A stretch of 11,521 nt of DNA, taken from contig JASFMY010000169.1 in NCBI GenBank assembly GCA_050117315.1, positions 1 to 11,521 on the forward strand. The letters are read 5' to 3'. This document shows, in pieces, positions 6,333 through 11,521 of this stretch. The translations under genes and the position numbers were made by a program. This stretch comes from JANQIV01 sp050117315 (GTDB taxonomy: Bacteria > Bacteroidota > Ignavibacteria > Ignavibacteriales > Melioribacteraceae). The notes beneath the pieces were generated by a model. That model was not told the origin of the DNA, did not search any database, and was given only the letters and a program-made list of their open reading frames with translations. The stretch's first letter is position 1. Every line of letters starts with the position of its first letter.

Positions 6333-7262
6333 TTAATAAGTTTCTTTTATCAATTGGATAAATACATTTTCAAGCGACGGTGTTATTTTTCTTTTACTTA
6401 AAATGTTGATATTATTTTCGCTCAAAATTTTTTCGACTTTCTCAAAGTCCTTTTCAAAATTATTTATGATCAAGTTTATCCTGTCGCCAAACATTTGAAC
6501 ATTATCTGAATAAATATTTTTCAGAATGTTATAAGCATATCTAATTTTGTCACATATAATTTCTACTATATAGCCCTTAACCAATCCTTTAATATTTACT
6601 GGGCTATCCAGCGCTATAATTTCTCCTTTGTTCATTAAAGCAACCCGGCTGCATCTTTCCGCTTCATCTAAATAAGGTGTTGTCATAAAAATTGTAATAC
6701 CATCATTCAGTAATGCGGACAAAATTTTCCAAAAGTCACGTCGCGATACCGGATCAACCCCGGTAGTAGGTTCATCGAGAAACAAAATTTTAGGTCTATG
6801 AATTAAGCTGCATGCCAGGGCGAGTTTTTGTTTCATTCCGCCTGATAATCTTTCAGTAAGCCTATCTCTAAAGTTTGTTAACCGTGTAAAATCAAGTAAT
6901 TCGTTCCTGCGGGTTTTGTAATCTTTAACATTATGTATGTCTGCAAAGAACTCTATATTCTCATCAACAGTTAAGTCGCCGTAAAGACTGAATTTTTGTG
7001 AGAGGTAGCCGATATTGTTTTGAATATATTTTTTGTTTTTGTTTATATCTTTTTCAAACAATTCTACTTTGCCTTTATCCGGATTTAACAACCCGCATAG
7101 TATTCTTATCGTAGTTGTTTTGCCCGCGCCGTCAGGGCCTACTAATCCAAACATTTCTCCTTTGTTCACTGATAATGTTATCCCGTTTACGGCTCGTGTA
7201 CCAGCGTAGGATTTGAATAATTTTTCTATGTTGATTATTGGTTTCAAGTTCACATGTTCCAA
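6333..7262 (-). CDS. ABC exporter ATPase 1 (equivalent to the first NBD of YbhF)
   Basis: A single nucleotide-binding domain followed by a family-typical extension, 309 residues if the TTG at 7262 is used. Walker A is GPDGAGKT (42-49), Q-loop Gln89 in LSQKFSLY, signature LSGGMKQK (139-146), Walker B ILFLDEP (159-165) with Glu164. The H-loop His is replaced by Pro196 in TTPYLDEAE, a substitution I recall from other first-NBD members of this family. No ATG start exists: candidates are TTG 7262, GTG 7253 or TTG 7247, none with a clear ribosome binding site, and all lie in or beside a 21-nt repeat bounding the inserted four-helix-bundle gene. The recognisable domain starts near residue 9 (IINIEKLFKSY), so the first eight or so residues look acquired from the repeat. 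Confidence 0.9.
   Translation of the reverse strand: MEHVNLKPIINIEKLFKSYAGTRAVNGITLSVNKGEMFGLVGPDGAGKTTTIRILCGLLNPDKGKVELFEKDINKNKKYIQNNIGYLSQKFSLYGDLTVDENIEFFADIHNVKDYKTRRNELLDFTRLTNFRDRLTERLSGGMKQKLALACSLIHRPKILFLDEPTTGVDPVSRRDFWKILSALLNDGITIFMTTPYLDEAERCSRVALMNKGEIIALDSPVNIKGLVKGYIVEIICDKIRYAYNILKNIYSDNVQMFGDRINLIINNFEKDFEKVEKILSENNINILSKRKITPSLENVFIQLIKETY
7241..7261. repeat. Left 21-nt inverted repeat flanking the four-helix-bundle gene
   Basis: This 21-nt stretch is the inverted counterpart of 7689-7709, identical at 17 of 21 positions (shared blocks CAAGTT and CATGTT). Read on the minus strand it contains GGAACATG and GAACTTG, a style of short iterated word often found in intergenic repeats. 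It overlaps the first codons of ATPase 1. Confidence 0.6.
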
Positions 7263-7279
7263 GTTCCAGGTTATAGAGT

Positions 7280-7645
7280 TTAAGAATTTGATTTAAGGTA
7301 TTTAATTAATGATGCTAACTGTTTTATTAATTTTAGACAAGCTTCGTAATTTGAGTCAAATTCACATTGAGTTATATACTCCAAATCGATTGCAACATAA
7401 AACAGGCTTCTCACTTCACCGGCAGAGCCTTTAGAATAATTCAGGAAACGGACAAATTCGTTATTATTATCTCTTTCAAAACCTTCTGCAATATTATTCA
7501 TGATCGAAACCGATGCGCGTTGGATTTGATCTTTTAAGCTATAATCTTTAGTAAATTTAGCTGATGATGTTAATCTGTAAATTGCTTTTACTAATAATCT
7601 TGCTGCTTGCCAAACTTTTAAGTCTTCAAATTGTTTTGCCGTCAT
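7280..7645 (-). CDS. Four-helix-bundle protein of the S23 / 23S rRNA intervening-sequence family
   Basis: The 121-residue product has the family's landmarks in order: FEDLKVWQAA (6-15) opening helix 1, DQIQRASVSIMNNIAEGFER (39-58), and FVRFLNYSKGSAGEVRS (64-80), closing with a leucine/lysine-rich helix 4. Length matches the family (about 115-125), and no frame damage is seen. An AGAGGT ribosome binding site precedes the ATG. Relatives were first noticed inside 23S rRNA intervening sequences of Leptospira; a related fold (Avd) assists diversity-generating retroelements. Cellular function is unknown, possibly nucleic-acid binding. It interrupts the adaptor-ATPase junction of an exporter operon, to which it has no known functional link, and is bracketed by inverted repeats, so I regard it as an inserted cassette. 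Confidence 0.88.
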   Translation of the reverse strand: MTAKQFEDLKVWQAARLLVKAIYRLTSSAKFTKDYSLKDQIQRASVSIMNNIAEGFERDNNNEFVRFLNYSKGSAGEVRSLFYVAIDLEYITQCEFDSNYEACLKLIKQLASLIKYLKSNS

Positions 7646-7688
7646 TTTAACCTCTTTTTATTATTAATGGAAATAACAACTTTCAACA

Positions 7689-7709
7689 TGAAACATGAAA
7701 ACTTGCAAC
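7689..7709. repeat. Right 21-nt inverted repeat flanking the four-helix-bundle gene
   Basis: Inverted partner of 7241-7261 (17 of 21 identical). It abuts the stop codon of the adaptor gene (7710-7712), so the inserted segment lies precisely between the two cistrons. The four-helix-bundle start codon is 43 nt inside this arm. Confidence 0.6.
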
Positions 7710-8666
7710 TTATAACCTTATCACCGCATCAGCAGGCATACCGGGTTTTAGTTCCTGGTTTGGATTAGGGATTTTGATCTTTACCTCAAATACGAGTTTT
7801 GTCCTTTCATCTTTTGTTTGAATATTCTTTGGGGTGAATTCAGCTTCCGGAGATATATAAATTACTTTCCCTTCGTAAGTTTTATTTTCAAAACTATCGG
7901 TTGATATTTCTGCATAATCACGTAATTTAATTTTGCCAAGGTCTGTCTCGGATATGTATATACTGAGTTCAACCTCGGATAAGTCGGCTACCTTAAATAG
8001 TGAAGACATAGGAGATACGAATTCGCCTTTTTCAACAAATGTTTCCACAATATTTCCCTTGATGGGTGAAATGATAAAGCAGTCATTAATATTTTTTTCA
8101 ATGAGTTTAAGATTTGCTTCTGCTTGTTCAAGATTTGCTTTTGCCTGCTTTATTTCTTCCGGGCGTGAAAACGATTTAATTTTTGAAAGATTTTCTTTTG
8201 CCGAATTTAATTGAGAAAAAGTAATGTCATATTTTGTAACTGCATCGTCATACTGTTTTTTTGTAATCGCTTTTTCTTCATATAACCTTGAAAATCTTTC
8301 TTTATCATTTTTTGCGGATTGGAAATTTGCATCTGCCTGTTTTAAGGCTTCTTCAGCTTGAACTATATCTTCGTTTCTTGCCCCATTTAAAGCAAGTTCA
8401 TATTGAGCTTCAGCTGCATTTTTAGCAGCCAATGCCTGTTCATATTTTATCTGGTATAATTCCTCATCTATTAGTATGACGGTATCACCGGCATTTACTA
8501 TACTACCTTCGTCATTTTTTACGACTGCTATTTTGCCGTTTACCTCCGAACTAATGATTGACGTTGTGGCTTCAATTGTCCCGGACTCTTCAATAGTGTT
8601 TCCATTACCGTTACCACATCCGTGAATAAGTAATAAAAAAATTATGATTATTAAATTATTCTTCAT
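7710..8666 (-). CDS. HlyD/YbhG-type periplasmic adaptor lipoprotein of the ABC exporter
   Basis: This 318-residue membrane-fusion protein bridges the permeases and the outer-membrane channel. A short signal ends in LIHGC, making Cys17 a plausible lipidation site. The first half of the barrel-sandwich (lipoyl) domain is about 30-66 (SSEVNGKIAVVKNDEGSIVN). A long alpha-helical hairpin spans about 72-192, rich in Ala, Glu, Gln and Lys, with the family-typical GARNEDI and SRPEEI motifs. The second lipoyl half is about 197-222 (ISPIKGNIVETFVEKGEFVS), followed by a beta-barrel domain with PGMPADAVIRL at the end. Size and motif order match YbhG/YhiI rather than RND-pump adaptors. The start overlaps the TetR stop by 11 nt, so repressor and adaptor should be translationally coupled. 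Confidence 0.92.
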   Translation of the reverse strand: MKNNLIIIIFLLLIHGCGNGNGNTIEESGTIEATTSIISSEVNGKIAVVKNDEGSIVNAGDTVILIDEELYQIKYEQALAAKNAAEAQYELALNGARNEDIVQAEEALKQADANFQSAKNDKERFSRLYEEKAITKKQYDDAVTKYDITFSQLNSAKENLSKIKSFSRPEEIKQAKANLEQAEANLKLIEKNINDCFIISPIKGNIVETFVEKGEFVSPMSSLFKVADLSEVELSIYISETDLGKIKLRDYAEISTDSFENKTYEGKVIYISPEAEFTPKNIQTKDERTKLVFEVKIKIPNPNQELKPGMPADAVIRL

Positions 8667-9288
8667 ATTCTAAACTCTCTTTGTATTTATTTAATAATTT
8701 TTTCCCTTTCTCAGTTAACATGCCGGCTAAGAAAAAATTATAAACCATTGTTGCCCCAGCATGAGCGGAAAAATTTGAATTGATTATATAAGTAGGGCTG
8801 ACCACCTCACGAAGTGACCCCAGCAGCATTGTGATTACAACCTTGCTGTTAAATCCTCTAAATATTTTTTCCTTCTTTCCCTGTTCAATAATCTTTAAAA
8901 CATTCTTTTGAATAAGATCAGTTCTAAACTTGTCTATTTTTTCCCATTTGTCCTGAGCATGTTGCTCCATATCTTTTATTATAAATTGATTTAGTTTGAT
9001 AAGCAGGGAAGTAAGAAAACTTTTTAATTTTAAGAACTTATCTAAAGCATCCATGTCGCTGTTACTGATTTCCTCTATATTCGTTTTTGCGGTTCTTTGT
9101 ACCGTGTGAATAACTTCATCAATCAATTTATCTTTGGAGGAAAAGTATTTGTAAATAGTTTTTTTACTAATTTTTAATTCGGATGCAATTTCATCCATCG
9201 TGGTTTTATAGAATCCCTCTCTAAGAAATTTGTGCAATGTAAATTCAAGGATTCTCTTTTTTTCACCTTCACAATTAAGTATAAACAT
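8656..9288 (-). CDS. TetR/AcrR-family repressor, first gene of the exporter operon
   Basis: This 210-residue regulator has an N-terminal helix (KKRILEFTLHKFLREGFYKT, 10-29) and a helix-turn-helix at about 29-56 (TMDEIASELKISKKTIYKYF, then SSKDKLI), exactly the TetR_N pattern. The helical C-terminal ligand/dimerisation domain (about 60-205) is divergent and unrecognised. The same arrangement, a TetR gene followed by the adaptor gene, occurs at E. coli cecR(ybiH)-ybhG. Here the repressor is co-transcribed as the first cistron and its stop overlaps the next start, so it should control itself and the whole pump. The ATG at 9288 is chosen because it places the domain at the usual distance from the start. 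It has no Shine-Dalgarno sequence, and GGAAACT operator sequence begins two bases upstream. Confidence 0.92.
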   Translation of the reverse strand: MFILNCEGEKKRILEFTLHKFLREGFYKTTMDEIASELKISKKTIYKYFSSKDKLIDEVIHTVQRTAKTNIEEISNSDMDALDKFLKLKSFLTSLLIKLNQFIIKDMEQHAQDKWEKIDKFRTDLIQKNVLKIIEQGKKEKIFRGFNSKVVITMLLGSLREVVSPTYIINSNFSAHAGATMVYNFFLAGMLTEKGKKLLNKYKESLEYEE

Positions 9289-9289
9289 A

Positions 9290-9317
9290 GGAAACTATTT
9301 TTGTTTTTATAGTTTCC
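9290..9317. promoter_or_regulatory. Operator dyad O1 of the TetR gene
   Basis: GGAAACTAT (9290-9298) and ATAGTTTCC (9309-9317) are perfect 9-bp inverted repeats around 10 nt, giving a 28-bp site. It lies between the -10 box and the start codon. A TetR-type dimer, or two dimers as in QacR-like 28-bp sites, bound here would block the promoter. Assignment to this regulator is by position. Confidence 0.7.
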
Positions 9318-9346
9318 AATATATTTAATGGAAACTGGAATGTCAA
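9318..9346 (-). promoter_or_regulatory. Sigma70-type promoter of the TetR/efflux operon
   Basis: On the minus strand a perfect -35 TTGACA (9346-9341) is separated by 17 bp from a -10 TATATT (9323-9318). Transcription should start near 9311, leaving a leader of roughly 20 nt to the ATG at 9288. The -10 sits between operator half-sites and one half-site lies within the spacer, so repressor binding and RNA polymerase binding should be mutually exclusive. Confidence 0.72.
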
Positions 9347-9360
9347 GCAATAGTTTCCAT
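9328..9360. promoter_or_regulatory. Operator dyad O2 of the TetR gene
   Basis: ATGGAAACT (9328-9336) and AGTTTCCAT (9352-9360) are perfect 9-bp inverted repeats around 15 nt, overlapping the -35 region. Together with O1 there are four alternating half-sites at 9290, 9311, 9330 and 9352. These steps of 21, 19 and 22 bp are about two helical turns each, placing all on one DNA face. The middle pair, AGTTTCCA (9311-9318) and TGGAAACT (9329-9336), also forms a dyad over the -10. Confidence 0.65.
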
Positions 9361-9372
9361 ATAATTTAAAAT

Positions 9373-9474
9373 TTAATAGTTTTTTAAAACAAAGAGGGTT
9401 TCATCATAATTTTTGTTGAATTCTGCTATCTCGGTAAGACAGACAAAATCGAAATCTTTGTCCAGGTGATAATA
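9373..9474 (-). pseudogene. Possible C-terminal relic of an unrecognised protein
   Basis: Thirty-three sense codons followed by TAA (9375-9373) read YYHLDKDFDFVCLTEIAE and then FNKNYDETLFVLKNY on the minus strand. The composition looks protein-like (mixed acidic, aromatic and aliphatic residues) and unlike the AT-rich spacer around it. An in-frame TAA (9477-9475) closes it at the front and there is no start codon, so it cannot be an intact gene in this form. I do not recognise the family. It occupies part of the 454-nt gap between catalase and the repressor gene. A chance open stretch remains possible at this length. Confidence 0.3.
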
Positions 9475-9590
9475 TTAGTCTACTTCATTATTCATTTAAG
9501 GAAATAAATTCTTAATTAATTTTTTTATGGTAACTTTAATGAAAGCAAAATTTAAAAAGCAAAGACAAAAAATTAGGGTCTATTTATGCA

Positions 9591-9727
9591 AAAGAAAGGT
9601 TTATTTCTTTGTTAAATTATTCTTAATACTAACGGTATGTTTTTAGTAATGTGATTTACTAAAATGAAAAAGTACGCTGATAAAGTTAAGAATAATTATA
9701 AACATATTCTTATTGACAACATCAGCG
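9591..9727. repeat. Cluster of AT-rich inverted repeats downstream of catalase
   Basis: Four perfect pairings crowd into 137 nt: AAAGAAA/TTTCTTT (9591-9597 with 9604-9610), a 12-mer AATTATTCTTAA with its complement (9615-9626 with 9686-9697), TTTTAGTAA/TTACTAAAA (9641-9649 with 9656-9664), and a nested pair CGCTGAT/ATCAGCG (9675-9681 with 9721-9727) enclosing TAAGAATA/TATTCTTA (9687-9694 with 9705-9712). The last structure, read on the catalase strand, ends in TACTTTTTCATTTT and could serve as the catalase terminator. Some pairing is expected by chance in such AT-rich DNA. Confidence 0.4.
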
Positions 9728-9742
9728 CATTTGTTTAACTAA

Positions 9743-11254
9743 CTACTTACTATAGCCCTCTTCAGAAGTAGCATTTTTTAATTCTTCAAATGAAAGTTCG
9801 GCTAATTGTTTTACTTTGTTAAAATCAAAGCCGAGAGCATCGGCAACACCTTTGCCGTAAGCTTCATCCGCTTTGTAAAAATGAACTAATTGGCGGGCTT
9901 TAATTCTGTCAGGAACTCCTCCCATAGCATCTTTTACATTGTTGAACAATTGCTGCTTCTGATCGTCATTCATTAATCTAAATAAATTGCCGGACTGCGA
10001 ATAATAATCATCTTCTTTCCTGTGGTCATACCTGTCGGCATCTCCTGAAATTTTTAGCGGTGGTTCGACATATTTTTTATCTTCCACAGGTCCGCCGAAG
10101 CTGTTCGGTTCGTAGTTAACTTGATTCGGATTACCTTCGTATCTCATGTTTCCGTCATAATGATATGTATGAACAGGGCATTTAGGTTTATTAACCGGAA
10201 GCGACGCGTAGTTAACGCCAACCCTGTAGCGGTGTGCATCTGCATAAGACATTATTCTTGCCTGCAGCATTTTATCCGGTGAAAAACTTATTCCCGGAAC
10301 AATGTTGGAAGGCTCAAAAGTCGCCTGTTCAATTTCCGCGAAATAATTTTCAGCATTCCTGTTTAATTCAACAACTCCTACGTCAATTAAGGGGTAATCT
10401 TTATGCGGCCATACTTTTGTTAAATCAAACGGGTTAATATGATAGGTTTCAGCTTCCTCTTCCGGCATTATCTGAACCTTAAATTTCCATTTTGGGTAGT
10501 CACCTTTTTCAATCGCATCGAACAAATCGCGTTGAGAACTTTCGCGGTCGGCTCCCACTACCTTTGCAGCTTCTTCATTTGTCCATGTCTTAATTCCCTG
10601 CATTGTTTTGAAATGGAATTTAACCCAGGACCTCTCGTTGTTTGAATTAATAAAACTATAGGTATGGCTGCCGTACCCGTTTATAAAACGGTAACTCTGC
10701 GGCAAACCTCTGTCGCTGAAAAGTATTGTTACCTGGTGCAGACTTTCCGGGCTTAGCGACCAAAAGTCCCACATTGCTTTTGGTGAACGCATATTTGATT
10801 TTTGATCCCTTTTCTGCGTGTGAATAAAGTCGCTGAACTTGTAAGCATCCTTTACAAAGAACACCGGCGTATTGTTACCAACCATATCCCAGTTGCCTTC
10901 TTCGGTATAAAACTTTAATGCGAAACCACGAACGTCTCTTTCCGCATCTGCAGCTCCGTGCTCACCTGCAACAGTAGAGAAACGTGCTAGCATTTCCGTT
11001 TTCTTTCCTACTTCTGAAAAGATTTTTGCCTTGGTGTATTTCGTGATATCGTGTGTAACCGTGAATGTTCCGTAGGCTCCCGAACCCTTTGCGTGTACAA
11101 TTCTTTCAGGCACTCTTTCCCTGTTAAATGTTGCCATTTTTTCAAGAAGCTGGTAATCCTGTAATAATACCGGTCCTCGTTCTCCGGCTGTCAACGAATT
11201 TTGATTATCGCCAACCGGGTTTCCATGCGCTGTAGTCAATTGTTTTTTACTCAT
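9743..11254 (-). CDS. katA: Monofunctional haem catalase, small-subunit type
   Basis: This 503-residue enzyme disproportionates hydrogen peroxide to water and oxygen in the cytoplasm. All key residues are present: distal His54 in RIVHAKGSGAYG, Asn127 in DMVGNNTPVFF, proximal haem ligand Tyr337 in RIMSYADAHRYRVG, with Arg333 hydrogen-bonding the ligand. The spacings (73 and 283 residues from the distal His) equal those of bovine catalase (75, 148, 358). The length of about 500 and absence of a C-terminal flavodoxin-like domain make it a small-subunit clade rather than a KatE/HPII-type enzyme. GGAG (complement of 11262-11265) precedes the ATG by seven bases. It starts 27 nt after the end of a small damaged frame and may once have been co-transcribed with it. 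I could not find a convincing PerR or OxyR site upstream. Confidence 0.96.
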   Translation of the reverse strand: MSKKQLTTAHGNPVGDNQNSLTAGERGPVLLQDYQLLEKMATFNRERVPERIVHAKGSGAYGTFTVTHDITKYTKAKIFSEVGKKTEMLARFSTVAGEHGAADAERDVRGFALKFYTEEGNWDMVGNNTPVFFVKDAYKFSDFIHTQKRDQKSNMRSPKAMWDFWSLSPESLHQVTILFSDRGLPQSYRFINGYGSHTYSFINSNNERSWVKFHFKTMQGIKTWTNEEAAKVVGADRESSQRDLFDAIEKGDYPKWKFKVQIMPEEEAETYHINPFDLTKVWPHKDYPLIDVGVVELNRNAENYFAEIEQATFEPSNIVPGISFSPDKMLQARIMSYADAHRYRVGVNYASLPVNKPKCPVHTYHYDGNMRYEGNPNQVNYEPNSFGGPVEDKKYVEPPLKISGDADRYDHRKEDDYYSQSGNLFRLMNDDQKQQLFNNVKDAMGGVPDRIKARQLVHFYKADEAYGKGVADALGFDFNKVKQLAELSFEELKNATSEEGYSK

Positions 11255-11281
11255 GTTTTAACTCCGTTGGTTATTGATTTT

Positions 11282-11469
11282 TTATTTATCTGTAATTGTT
11301 GCAAATTCATGCAGTAATGGATTCATTTTGTCCATCAAACTTTTCCATTCTCATTACGGGTTTCTTTTTCAATGTCTTCAGTGAGATAATGTATTGTTGA
11401 ACGAAACCGCCAAAGCGGCAGCAGATGTTCTTTGACAAAATGAAAGAGTATTTTTTTATATTCTCTCAT
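11282..11469 (-). pseudogene. Small frameshifted ORF directly upstream of catalase, unrecognised
   Basis: From the ATG at 11469 a frame of 44 codons runs to TGA at 11335-11337 (MREYKKILFHFVKEHLLPLW, then RFRSTIHYLTEDIEKETRN). A second frame continues EWKSLMDKMNPLLHEF, then ATITDK and TAA at 11282-11284. Joining them after N39 requires one extra base near 11345-11352 and gives a 62-residue, mostly helical, charged protein with normal-looking composition. Both halves look coding, so a one-base deletion (or sequencing error) in a small gene is the simplest reading. It ends 27 nt before the catalase ATG on the same strand. No clear ribosome binding site precedes the ATG. I do not recognise the family. 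Confidence 0.45.
11432..11462 (+). promoter_or_regulatory. Probable sigma70-type promoter for the gene at the right edge
   Basis: TTGACA (11432-11437) is followed by TATATT (11457-11462) at 19 bp, or by TTATAT (11456-11461) at 18 bp. The start codon at 11495 lies about 25 nt beyond the predicted transcription start. The promoter lies within the damaged small frame on the opposite strand. Confidence 0.5.
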
Positions 11470-11494
11470 CACCAACAAAGAAAAAGGAGTAAAA

Positions 11495-11521
11495 ATGGGA
11501 GAATTAAGAGAAAAAATGCTG
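11495..11521 (+). CDS. Start of a plus-strand gene, possibly a tyrosine recombinase/integrase
   Basis: AAGGAGT (11484-11490) followed four bases later by ATG at 11495 opens a frame of nine codons, MGELREKML, before the window ends. The ribosome binding site and upstream promoter are good, so a real gene start is likely. The L-R-E-K-M-L run resembles the beginning of many phage-integrase-type proteins, where it leads into the SAM-like core-binding domain, but nine residues cannot establish this. Confidence 0.45.

Noticed and set aside
7241..7709. Four-helix-bundle gene as evidence of an rRNA intervening sequence or a diversity-generating retroelement
   Set aside because: No rRNA sequence, reverse transcriptase or template/variable repeats are present nearby; only the protein family is shared.
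7933..8214. Plus-strand 93-codon frame opposite the adaptor gene
   Set aside because: Serine/phenylalanine-rich antisense of the adaptor's coiled coil; no independent coding evidence.
9527..9646. Plus-strand 39-codon frame beginning MVTLMKAKFK, basic then hydrophobic
   Set aside because: No ribosome binding site, very AT-rich, overlaps the inverted-repeat cluster; lysine- and phenylalanine-rich translation is expected by chance here.
10234..10645. Two plus-strand frames opposite catalase
   Set aside because: Antisense shadows of an unambiguous catalase.
11407..11418. CCGC-CAAA-GCGG hairpin as a regulator site
   Set aside because: The stem is only four base pairs, and it falls inside the small damaged frame, where codon content explains it.
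11335..11469. The 44-codon frame as an intact small gene ending NENGKV
   Set aside because: The frame following it continues protein-like sequence for 22 codons, so a frameshifted longer gene explains both better.

Overview
The window is AT-rich and reads like a chromosome of the Bacteroidota/Ignavibacteriota group. The hints are an S23-type four-helix-bundle gene wedged into an operon, A-rich leaders that often lack a Shine-Dalgarno sequence, and palindromic spacer repeats. No rRNA or tRNA is present, so this taxonomic guess is an inference.

Layout. At the left edge is the first 22 codons of an IS3-type transposase OrfA on the minus strand (1-67), followed by a spacer with small inverted and direct repeats. 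A plus-strand gene (284-1345) encodes a trypsin-fold serine protease lipoprotein. It converges on a large minus-strand operon (9288 down to 1417), read in this order: TetR-type repressor, HlyD/YbhG-type lipoprotein adaptor, an inserted four-helix-bundle gene, ABC ATPase 1, TolC-type outer-membrane channel, a small unrecognised ORF, ABC ATPase 2, ABC-2 permease A, an 80-nt palindrome, ABC-2 permease B. This is a complete tripartite ABC exporter of the YbhGFSR/RbbA type. The two nucleotide-binding domains that are fused in YbhF are separate genes here, and the channel gene is part of the operon. The repressor gene comes first, behind a good sigma70-type promoter threaded through four GGAAACT half-sites, which suggests autoregulation of the whole operon.

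After a 454-nt gap comes a minus-strand monofunctional haem catalase (9743-11254). Just upstream of it lies a small frameshifted reading frame (11282-11469), too short and too broken for ordinary gene calling. At the right edge a plus-strand gene begins at 11495, with its own promoter and ribosome binding site. Its nine visible residues resemble the start of tyrosine-recombinase/integrase proteins, but that is weak evidence.

The most interesting points are these. (1) The two ATPases carry complementary defects (LPGG signature in one, H-loop His to Pro in the other) that fall on the same composite ATP site, so the exporter should be a heterodimer with one canonical and one degenerate site. (2) The operon has been invaded at three gene junctions by repeat-associated sequence: a four-helix-bundle cassette bracketed by 21-nt inverted repeats, a small ORF that may be a relic of the same family, and an 80-nt palindrome. 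The cassette repeat supplies the non-ATG start of ATPase 1. (3) There is a compact, well-ordered promoter/operator for the TetR gene. (4) There are two gene relics in the spacers around catalase. I see no CRISPR array, tRNA, rRNA or known riboswitch.
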